A stretch of DNA of 20,569 nt from Pseudomonadales bacterium (GTDB lineage: Bacteria > Pseudomonadota > Gammaproteobacteria > Pseudomonadales > IMCC2047): positions 1 to 20,569 of the forward strand of contig JAIPFG010000010.1 of assembly GCA_021736745.1 (NCBI GenBank). Reading direction: 5' to 3'. The notes below the pieces were generated by a model. That model had not been told where the DNA came from, did not search any database, and saw only the letters and a list, made by a program, of their open reading frames with translations. Positions within the stretch are counted from its first letter, which is position 1. Every line of letters begins with the position of its first letter. This document shows positions 14,557 to 20,569 of the stretch, piece by piece. Both the position numbers and the translations under genes were made by a program.

Positions 14557-16092
14557 CTAATGAGAATGGTCCGAGTTATGGTTCAGTTTAAAGACCAGTA
14601 CCTGATCCTGTTTCTTATTGGCAAATGTTTTCAATGGAATTAGAGTGCCGTCCTGTTGTAATTTTTGTATGCGCTCTAGGCGATCCTTTTGTTTATGCCT
14701 GACTTGTAGCGCAACGATATCGACTGATTTGAGTTGATTGGCTTCTACTAAGGCTAACGTGTTGTGTTTAAAAGATTGGCTTAGGCTTCCGCCAGCGAAG
14801 TAGCCTATGTGTTCCTGGTTGGAAACAACGTATGAATCCGCTTGCTTATGTTCATTAATCCAGAGTGTTGCTGAAGTAATGTAGGCTTTTGATGCGCCCG
14901 TGCTGATGATGCTGTCCAGTAACTGATAAATCAGTAATAGGCACACCAGAATTCTTCCCCAGGTGAAGCGTTCTGTTCGAGGCTCAAAGAGGAGCGATTC
15001 CAAGATAAGGGGGAGTGGTAATAAAAGTATGAAGGCGAATGTCAAAAAGAAGCGGTCGGAAACAAATTGTTGTTTGAAGGTAAACAGGCACAAATAAAAG
15101 ATAATCGTTACTAAATAGACAACGATTGGTGCTTGATGAAAATGAGTGAAAATTGCCCTATATTGTTTGTGCTGCCAAATCATGAGACCCAGAAATGGCA
15201 GGGTCAGTGAATGAATCGTCGCAAAGGCCAGTAATCCTAATAGACCAGACAAATAGATGGCTCTCATATCGTCAGCGGTATATCTATTCGCCACTGCAAT
15301 AGATAATTGGTCAATGGTTATGGACAGATTATCGATGAGTTGCCCAAAAAACTGGGGGAGATTAATCAGCTCTATATACAAGCGGTATTTATCTGCCGAT
15401 GCAGCGGTTGTAATTGATAAGCCAGCGATGAGGACAATGCAAATTACGCATAATAGACCATAGCTCAGGGCTGTTTGTTTGAAGCTTTCCTGAATGGTTG
15501 AGTTCTTCGTTAGTAATAGTGCGAGGGGGGCAAACACGGCAATAAATATTCCTTCTGATCTAAAGGCCGTTGCCAGAGACACTGATATAGCCCATCCGAA
15601 TGCGGATTTAATGCTGTGCTGACGAGTTAATAAGACGAGCTGTTGGAGGGATAAAAGGATACAGAACCAATAACCCGGATCGCGGATAATATAAACACGA
15701 TAGTCATTAAAGGTGGGAAAGATCAGAATTAGAATAGCCGCAATCAGCTGTGCGCGGGTAGTGCCACCAAGATCTCGCACTAGTATGATGAAGGTGCAAG
15801 TTATCGCCATATACAGCAAGGTGATCAATAAATGTCCGGTGGCAAGTAATGAAAGTCCGGTGACTTGATGTAAAGTGGCAATCAGTATGGATAGGAATGG
15901 CCAAGGATAGACATCAATAGCTGCATCGAGACCGGAATCAAGATAGGTGGTTGCCGTTTCCAGGTATAACAGAGAATCGTAGTGCAGAACCTTGTTTTGT
16001 AAAATACTTGCCATGGATAACACAAGGCTCAGAATTGAGCCGAACAGACATAGCTGGCGGGTAGTAAATTTATCAAAATGAAATGTTTGCAT
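14557..16092 (-). CDS. Polytopic membrane protein, GT-C glycosyltransferase-like
   Basis: This 511-residue protein has about ten hydrophobic segments and a soluble C-terminal part of some 100 residues. The layout resembles GT-C enzymes (ArnT/PMT-like), which transfer sugars from polyprenyl carriers on the outer face of the inner membrane. After the first membrane segment comes HYDSLLYLETATTYLDSG (about residues 37-54), with acidic residues where GT-C enzymes place the catalytic Asp/Glu. IIRDPGYWF and AFRSEG are further conserved-looking polar turns. The C-terminus (SYVVSNQEHIGYFAGG, near 430-445) is reminiscent of the small extracytoplasmic domains of such proteins. The substrate is unknown. 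No polysaccharide genes lie nearby, so it appears as an orphan. The ATG has no strong ribosome site. Confidence 0.6.
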   Translation of the reverse strand: MQTFHFDKFTTRQLCLFGSILSLVLSMASILQNKVLHYDSLLYLETATTYLDSGLDAAIDVYPWPFLSILIATLHQVTGLSLLATGHLLITLLYMAITCTFIILVRDLGGTTRAQLIAAILILIFPTFNDYRVYIIRDPGYWFCILLSLQQLVLLTRQHSIKSAFGWAISVSLATAFRSEGIFIAVFAPLALLLTKNSTIQESFKQTALSYGLLCVICIVLIAGLSITTAASADKYRLYIELINLPQFFGQLIDNLSITIDQLSIAVANRYTADDMRAIYLSGLLGLLAFATIHSLTLPFLGLMIWQHKQYRAIFTHFHQAPIVVYLVTIIFYLCLFTFKQQFVSDRFFLTFAFILLLPLPLILESLLFEPRTERFTWGRILVCLLLIYQLLDSIISTGASKAYITSATLWINEHKQADSYVVSNQEHIGYFAGGSLSQSFKHNTLALVEANQLKSVDIVALQVRHKQKDRLERIQKLQQDGTLIPLKTFANKKQDQVLVFKLNHNSDHSH

Positions 16093-16186
16093 GAAAACTC
16101 GTTTTAGCAGTCCTTAGTAGCCTACCGAATTCCGGAAGAATCTTTGGATTCGCTAGTTAATGCTGTTTTGCTTAATTGTTTGGGCC

Positions 16187-16214
16187 GCATTGTAACTGTC
16201 GTCACAGACAATGC
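16187..16214. repeat. Hairpin 4 of the ilvD downstream cluster
   Basis: GCATTGT (16187-16193) pairs with ACAATGC (16208-16214). Inside, CTGT pairs with ACAG around a CGTC loop, with two bulged A residues. This makes eleven pairs in all. There is no U tract on either side. It lies upstream of the membrane protein gene and might belong to its promoter region. Confidence 0.5.
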
Positions 16215-16230
16215 GAAATGAGTTGTTAAA

Positions 16231-16258
16231 GAAAACCGTACCTCAGCGAGCGGTTTTC
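16231..16258 (-). terminator. Hairpin 3, likely terminator downstream of ilvD
   Basis: GAAAACCG (16231-16238) and CGGTTTTC (16251-16258) form an 8-bp stem, extended inside by CTC/GAG after a 3-nt bulge. On the minus strand the stem ends in TTTTC followed by TTTAAC, so it reads as a terminator for ilvD about 95 bp after its stop. The plus-strand side also ends in four T residues, so it may work in both directions. Confidence 0.5.
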
Positions 16259-16279
16259 TGCGCAATCTTTGGTAAAATC

Positions 16280-16297
16280 AAGTCGCAGTTACGACTT
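16280..16297. repeat. Hairpin 2 of the ilvD downstream cluster
   Basis: AAGTCG (16280-16285) and CGACTT (16292-16297) form a 6-bp stem with a 6-nt loop. It is the weakest of the four hairpins between ilvD and the membrane protein gene. Confidence 0.35.
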
Positions 16298-16308
16298 TGG
16301 GTTTATTA

Positions 16309-16334
16309 AACCGGAGTCAAGATTGACTCCGGTT
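16309..16334 (-). terminator. Strong palindrome just after ilvD
   Basis: Two exact 12-base arms (16309-16320 and 16323-16334) are separated by only GA, beginning AACCGGAGTCAA. In RNA this is a very stable stem. It lies 17 bp after the ilvD stop, the expected place for a terminator or a 3'-end stabilising stem. The following U tract is weak on both strands. Confidence 0.6.
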
Positions 16335-16351
16335 CCTAAAGAAACGGTCGA

Positions 16352-18187
16352 TTAACCCAACTTCGACAAATCCCTAACGGCCCCCTTGTCTGCACTAGTA
16401 GCCAATAGAGCATAGGCTTTGAGTGCGGCAGATACCTTGCGCGGTCGCGCTTTAACAGGTTTCCAGCCTTTCTGGTCCTGCTCCGCTCGGCGGGCCGCTA
16501 ATTCCTCATCGCTGATTAAAACATTAATAGTACGATTCGGGATGTCGATTTTGATGCGGTCACCATTTCGAATCAGGCCAATCGCGCCACCAGCACCAGC
16601 TTCAGGGGAAACGTGACCGATGGAAAGCCCAGAGGTACCGCCGGAAAAACGGCCATCCGTGAGCAAGGCACAGGCTTTACCAAGACCTTTCGATTTGATA
16701 TAGGAAGTGGGGTAGAGCATTTCCTGCATGCCGGGGCCACCGCGCGGACCCTCGTAGCGAACGACGACAACATCGCCTGCTTTTACCTGGTCTTTGAGTA
16801 TGTTCTCAACCGCTTCGTCCTGGCTTTCGACCACATGGGCAGGCCCTTCGAAAACTAAAATGGAATCGTCGACACCAGCGGTTTTTACCACGCATCCATC
16901 TTCGGCGATATTACCGTAAAGCACCGCGAGTCCTCCTTCCAGACTATAGGCATTTTCAAGGGAGCGGATACAGCCCTTGGCGCGGTCATTATCCAGGCTT
17001 GGCCAGCGGGTGCTTTGGCTAAATGCGATCTGGGTAGGAATACCCGCCGGGCCTGCACTATAGAATTTTGCTACTTCGGCAGAGGGGTTGCGCATGATGT
17101 CCCATTCATCCAGTCCGTCTTTAAGGGTCTTGCTGTGCACTGTTGGTAATTCAGAATGAAGCAATCCGGCGCGATCCAACTCTCCGAGAATACCCATAAT
17201 GCCGCCTGCGCGGTGGACGTCTTCGATATGATATTCGGGAGTATTGGGTGCGACCTTACAAAGCTGTGGAATCTTGCGGGATAACGCGTCGATGTCTTTC
17301 ATGGTGAAATCCAGCTCGGCTTCCTGGGCAATCGCTAAGAGGTGTAATATTGTATTGGTGGAGCCGCCCATAGCAATATCCAGGGTCATCGCGTTCTGGA
17401 AGGCTTCAAAGGCGCCAATGGTGCGTGGCAGGACGGATTCGTCGTCTTGCTCATAATAGCGTTGACATAGTTCCACAATCCGATGACCGGCCTCTTCAAA
17501 AAGTCGCTTTCTGTCCGCGTGTGTTGCAACAACAGTGCCGTTGCCCGGCAATGACAACCCCAAGGCTTCGGTGAGGCAGTTCATGCTGTTAGCGGTGAAC
17601 ATGCCGGAACAGGAGCCGCAGGTAGGACAGGCACTGCGTTCAATCTCAGCAACGTCTGCATCGGTGGCTTTGTCGTCAACCGCCATCACCATCGCATCGA
17701 TCAGGTCAATTTTGTGTTCGGACAAACGGGTTTTACCTGCTTCCATCGGGCCGCCGGAAACAAAGATAACGGGAATATTTAAACGCATGGCGGCCATCAG
17801 CATGCCGGGAGTGATTTTATCGCAGTTGGAAATACAGATAAGGGCATCAGCGCAGTGGGCATTGACCATATATTCCACAGAGTCCGCAATAATATCGCGG
17901 CTGGGCAGGCTGTAGAGCATGCCATCATGGCCCATGGCAATGCCGTCATCGACGGCGATAGTGTTAAACTCTTTCGCCACACCGCCTGCTTTTTCGATTT
18001 CTCTGGCAACCAGTTGGCCCATGTCCTTAAGGTGTACGTGACCAGGCACAAATTGGGTGAAGGAATTGGCGATGGCGACAATAGGCTTATGAAAATCCGC
18101 ATCTTTCATTCCGGTAGCGCGCCACAGTGCACGGGCGCCAGCCATATTGCGTCCGGCAGTGGATGTTTTTGAGCGATAGGCGGGCAT
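16352..18187 (-). CDS. ilvD: Dihydroxy-acid dehydratase IlvD
   Basis: IlvD dehydrates 2,3-dihydroxy-isovalerate and 2,3-dihydroxy-3-methylvalerate, the third common step of valine, leucine and isoleucine synthesis; it is a cytoplasmic iron-sulfur enzyme. The 611 residues (E. coli 616) align over their whole length from memory. NSFTQFVPGHVHLKDMG lies at about 41-57, the cluster Cys122 in SNCDKITPGM, CPTCGSCSGMFTANSMN from Cys187 to Asn203, and GRFSGGTSGLSIGHVSPEAG near the C-terminus. It ends VRDLSKLG. The ATG follows TGAGGTTTAATTT, an acceptable ribosome site. It is divergent from the SDR gene, with about 280 bp between. In Pseudomonas ilvD lies in the same wider neighbourhood as thyA and folA. 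Confidence 0.97.
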   Translation of the reverse strand: MPAYRSKTSTAGRNMAGARALWRATGMKDADFHKPIVAIANSFTQFVPGHVHLKDMGQLVAREIEKAGGVAKEFNTIAVDDGIAMGHDGMLYSLPSRDIIADSVEYMVNAHCADALICISNCDKITPGMLMAAMRLNIPVIFVSGGPMEAGKTRLSEHKIDLIDAMVMAVDDKATDADVAEIERSACPTCGSCSGMFTANSMNCLTEALGLSLPGNGTVVATHADRKRLFEEAGHRIVELCQRYYEQDDESVLPRTIGAFEAFQNAMTLDIAMGGSTNTILHLLAIAQEAELDFTMKDIDALSRKIPQLCKVAPNTPEYHIEDVHRAGGIMGILGELDRAGLLHSELPTVHSKTLKDGLDEWDIMRNPSAEVAKFYSAGPAGIPTQIAFSQSTRWPSLDNDRAKGCIRSLENAYSLEGGLAVLYGNIAEDGCVVKTAGVDDSILVFEGPAHVVESQDEAVENILKDQVKAGDVVVVRYEGPRGGPGMQEMLYPTSYIKSKGLGKACALLTDGRFSGGTSGLSIGHVSPEAGAGGAIGLIRNGDRIKIDIPNRTINVLISDEELAARRAEQDQKGWKPVKARPRKVSAALKAYALLATSADKGAVRDLSKLG

Positions 18188-18468
18188 AAATTAAACCTCA
18201 TTTTTCTGTTGCTAAATAAGGCGGTAATATTATCATCAATTAACCCGTCTATTCTTTAACAGACTGTTGAAAAATTCATTTAGTTAATCTGGCGGCGTTG
18301 AAAGTGGGTAAAAAAATAAAGTTTTCTTTAGTAAATCAGTATGTTGAGTTAATTTTTTGCCGAAAAACGCGTCATAAATATTTTTAATCGTCAGTCAGTA
18401 TTAAAAAGTCGTGAATGCGGGTACATCAGAAAAATCTCAGTACCACAATATTCCAAAAAGGGGGCAGG
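18188..18468. other. Divergent intergenic region between ilvD and the SDR gene
   Basis: This 281-bp AT-rich region must hold the promoters of both divergent genes. For the plus strand, TTGCCG (18357-18362) and TATTTT (18379-18384) are 16 bp apart, a weak candidate. An 11-bp palindrome, AACAGACTGTT, lies at 18258-18268. I see no attenuator with Ile/Val/Leu codon runs before ilvD, no tRNA-like fold and no small gene. The 18 extra codons upstream of the preferred SDR start fall at its right end. Confidence 0.4.
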
Positions 18469-19272
18469 ATGGAATATGACTTTAAATATAAGGTAGTAGT
18501 GGTCACGGGGGCTACCGGCGGGATTGGCCGAGCCCTTTCATGGCGTTTCGCCAAGTCAGGAGCCCGAATTGTGTTGATCGATTTAGATCAGGAGCAATTA
18601 CTGGCGGTACAAAATCAGGTTGAGCGTTCCGGTGTTGAGGTCATGAGTATTGTTTGCGATATCGTCGATAAAGAGCGCTGTCTCCAGGCAGTGCGTGAAA
18701 TCGAAGATCGCTTTGGTGGCATCGATGTGTTGGTTAATAATGCGGGGATTGGCCACCACAGCCTGTTCAGTGAAACGAGTACGGACGTGATTCGGCGGGT
18801 GATGGAAGTCAATTTTTTCGGCACACTCAACTGCACTAAGGCCGCCTTATCGTCTCTGATACAGCGCAAGGGTATGATTATTACCATGAGTAGCGTATTT
18901 GGCTACTCACCGATGATTTGTCTCAGCGGTTATGCCGCCAGCAAACATGCACTGCATGGTTTGTTCAACTCATTACGGGCAGAACTACTGAACGATGGTG
19001 TGCATGTGATGATTGCCTGTCCAGGAAAAACTGAAACGGACTTACGTAAACATATGCTATCAGGTGATGGTCAGATTATTGAGGTGGAAAGAAGTAAAAT
19101 CATGGCGTCACCTAATGATGTGGCGGAGGCGGTCTTTAATGGTGCGCGGAAAAAGAAACGCCTGATCGTGCATTCCAAGGTGAGTAAATTAACGCAATTT
19201 CTGTATCGTTATTTTCCCGCGTATTACGAATTGAAACAGTTAAAACCGATTCAAAAAAAATTGAGAACATGA
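18469..19272 (+). CDS. Classical short-chain dehydrogenase/reductase (SDR)
   Basis: This NAD(P)-dependent oxidoreductase has an unknown substrate. I chose ATG 18469 (267 residues) because a GGGGGCAGG ribosome site is directly upstream. The open frame extends to an ATG at 18415, but those extra residues precede the usual SDR start. From the chosen start the cofactor motif TGATGGIG is at 13-20, NNAG at 90-93, the catalytic Ser142 in MSSVFGY, and Tyr155 and Lys159 in YAASK. Asp38 at the end of the second strand favours NAD over NADP, an inference. The tail from about 230 is basic and aromatic (KVSKLTQFLYRYFPAYY) and may touch the membrane, as in lipid-related SDRs. The CDGSH gene follows by 42 bp. 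Confidence 0.88.
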   Translation: MEYDFKYKVVVVTGATGGIGRALSWRFAKSGARIVLIDLDQEQLLAVQNQVERSGVEVMSIVCDIVDKERCLQAVREIEDRFGGIDVLVNNAGIGHHSLFSETSTDVIRRVMEVNFFGTLNCTKAALSSLIQRKGMIITMSSVFGYSPMICLSGYAASKHALHGLFNSLRAELLNDGVHVMIACPGKTETDLRKHMLSGDGQIIEVERSKIMASPNDVAEAVFNGARKKKRLIVHSKVSKLTQFLYRYFPAYYELKQLKPIQKKLRT

Positions 19273-19314
19273 TAAGAGTCAGGTGATCAGGCCTTCACCG
19301 GAGGAAAGATAGTT

Positions 19315-19557
19315 ATGTCGAATCCAAACGTCGCGGCGAAAACCCCTTTTGCAGTAGAGGTGGAGCCTGATAAAACCTATTTTTGGTGTCAATGTGGATT
19401 AAGTGGGAAACAACCCTTCTGTGATGGCTCGCATCGAGAGACGGATTTTGAGCCAATAAAGTTTAAGGCGACAAAGGCCGAAACCCTCTATTTTTGCGGT
19501 TGTAAGCAAACGGATTCACCGCCTTTTTGCGACGGGACACATAAACAGCTTAAGTAG
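19315..19557 (+). CDS. CDGSH iron-sulfur protein with two cluster motifs
   Basis: The 80-residue protein carries two CDGSH-type motifs, each expected to bind a [2Fe-2S] cluster through three Cys and one His: Cys25/Cys27/Cys36/His40 in WCQCGLSGKQPFCDGSH and Cys61/Cys63/Cys72/His76 in FCGCKQTDSPPFCDGTH. Bacterial proteins with two motifs resemble the mitochondrial CISD3 group. They are assigned redox or cluster-transfer roles, but the partner here is unknown. There is no membrane anchor or signal. The ATG at 19315 follows GGAGG (19300-19304) by 10 bp. A small inverted repeat, GGTGA/TCACC (19282-19299), ends right at the ribosome site. It may be cotranscribed with the SDR. Confidence 0.93.
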   Translation: MSNPNVAAKTPFAVEVEPDKTYFWCQCGLSGKQPFCDGSHRETDFEPIKFKATKAETLYFCGCKQTDSPPFCDGTHKQLK

Positions 19558-19563
19558 TTGTCG

Positions 19564-20569
19564 TTAATGAGCCTGGATCATTTCGATAAAGCGTTGCGTA
19601 TCTTCCATCGATGCCGTGTTGATATGGTGGGTGTACTTCAATTCTTCTTCGTTCAATGGCTCAGCGCTGAGTAATTGTGCTTCATAGACCTCAATCGTGG
19701 CATCCGAAGGATCGGTTCCGGTGGCTTGACGCTGCTGAAGGCGTGCGCGTATTTCTGTGTCATCCAATTCACAGGAAACAATCTGCAGTGGCACACCACA
19801 GTTTTCCGCCAGTTGGTGGAAAAGGTCACGATAAGCCTGTTGCAGAAAGGTCGCATCGACTATCACGGCATGGCCTGAGAACAATACCTGTTCGGCGATA
19901 CTGACCAAATGGTCGAAAGTCTTTTCACTGGCGCGGTGACTATAGATGCCATCATTGATGCCAGCCTGTTGCTTGGTATTGGTGTCGAATAATCTTTTTC
20001 GTTCAACATCTGAACGTAAACGAATGGCGCCTAACTGATCGACTAAAGCCGTGCTAACGGAGGTTTTCCCGGAACCGGAAAAACCGTGCATCAGCAAAAT
20101 ATAGCGGTTGGGAATTTCCATGTAGTGTTCAGCCAGCTGCATATAGCTGCGATATTGTTTGAAGATTTGATCACGCTGCCCGTCGCTCAGGTTTTCATTG
20201 TAGAGATTAAACAGCGCTACTTTGGCGCGAACGACCGCACGATAAGATTTGTAAAAATTTAATACCCGCAAGCCGCTATAGTCGCCTGTCTGTTCAAGGT
20301 AGGCATTGAGGAAACGATTCGCTAAGGTAGGTAAACCGCGGTCCTCGAGGTCCATTATGAAAAAGGCGGCTTCACTCATGACGTCAATCCAGCGGAAGCT
20401 GTCGTTGAATTCAATGCAATCAAACAGAGTGACTTTGCCATTAAATAAGGTGATGTTCCCTAAATGCAAGTCGCCATGACAGGCTTTAACCATTCCCTTT
20501 CTTTTTCTCTGTTCAAAAACCGGATTGAGGATGTTTGCCATATCCTGCGCCCAGCCTTCAATTTGACTG
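19564..20569 (-). CDS. Fused phosphotransferase-like/P-loop kinase protein, 5' end outside window
   Basis: The frame is open to the right edge (SQIEGWAQDMANIL… before the first internal Met), so the N-terminus is missing. What remains is about 334 residues. The first part holds the end of an aminoglycoside-phosphotransferase-like domain: HGDLHLGNI is the catalytic loop and LFDCIEF corresponds to the metal-binding Asp segment. The second part is a P-loop ATPase/kinase with Walker A GFSGSGKTS, then VDATFLQQAYRD and RARLQQRQ, as in gluconate-kinase-like proteins. Such fusions are widespread in proteobacteria, often annotated as bifunctional aminoglycoside phosphotransferase/ATP-binding protein. 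Their substrate is not known, and the name does not imply drug resistance. It is convergent with the CDGSH gene, with 6 bp between stops. Confidence 0.85.
   Translation of the reverse strand, partial: SQIEGWAQDMANILNPVFEQRKRKGMVKACHGDLHLGNITLFNGKVTLFDCIEFNDSFRWIDVMSEAAFFIMDLEDRGLPTLANRFLNAYLEQTGDYSGLRVLNFYKSYRAVVRAKVALFNLYNENLSDGQRDQIFKQYRSYMQLAEHYMEIPNRYILLMHGFSGSGKTSVSTALVDQLGAIRLRSDVERKRLFDTNTKQQAGINDGIYSHRASEKTFDHLVSIAEQVLFSGHAVIVDATFLQQAYRDLFHQLAENCGVPLQIVSCELDDTEIRARLQQRQATGTDPSDATIEVYEAQLLSAEPLNEEELKYTHHINTASMEDTQRFIEMIQAH

Noticed and set aside
18258..18268. AACAGACTGTT palindrome with downstream GAAAAA, reminiscent of an insertion-sequence end or an SOS box
   Set aside because: There is no transposase, no second end and no target duplication. 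The spacing does not fit the CTGT-N8-ACAG LexA pattern.
20090..20569. Aminoglycoside resistance reading of the phosphotransferase-like domain
   Set aside because: The fusion with a P-loop kinase domain is a common chromosomal architecture of unknown substrate, with no mobile element nearby.

Overview
The window looks like chromosomal DNA of a marine or soil gammaproteobacterium with moderate GC. Two things suggest this. The predicted proteins resemble the gammaproteobacterial forms of RppH, PtsP, Lgt, ThyA, FolA and IlvD. The order rppH-ptsP-TSUP permease-lgt-thyA-(…)-folA-(…)-ilvD also recalls, from memory, the same neighbourhood in Pseudomonas. I cannot name a genus.

Left block (1-6924), all on the plus strand. 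It holds the 3' end of rppH (RNA 5' end processing), ptsP (first enzyme of the nitrogen PTS), a TSUP-family permease, lgt (lipoprotein acylation) and thyA (dTMP synthesis). A PilZ-domain protein, a YjdF/DUF2238 membrane protein and folA (dihydrofolate reductase) follow. ThyA produces dihydrofolate and FolA recycles it, so the pair is functionally coupled although two unrelated genes separate them. Gaps from rppH to lgt are 8-23 bp, which suggests one operon.

Middle block (6925-14424). A possible 38-codon ORF and a small secreted Met/Gln-rich protein precede a 435-bp non-coding stretch. A complete periplasmic nitrate reductase operon, napFDAGHBC, follows. The non-coding stretch carries a perfect FNR/ANR box (7749-7762) placed about 41 bp upstream of the start point implied by a good -10 element. 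A NarL/NarP-like 7-2-7 palindrome lies about 50 bp further upstream. Quinol electrons would pass through NapC and/or NapGH to NapB and then NapA in the periplasm, while NapD and NapF act on NapA in the cytoplasm. A small unrecognised Cys-containing protein on the minus strand closes the block.

Right block (14425-20569). A polytopic GT-C-like membrane protein and ilvD lie on the minus strand, separated by a 260-bp gap with four consecutive hairpins. Divergent from ilvD are a classical SDR oxidoreductase and a two-motif CDGSH iron-sulfur protein. The window ends in a convergent, 5'-truncated protein combining a phosphotransferase-like domain and a P-loop kinase domain.

I see no tRNA, rRNA, CRISPR array, insertion sequence or prophage gene. 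The nap operon and its small neighbours look like an accessory insertion between folA and ilvD. I found no clearly new multi-gene system. The least explained items are the 104-residue protein with its repeat-flanked promoter, the hairpin cluster downstream of ilvD, the 38-codon ORF, and the GT-C-like protein.
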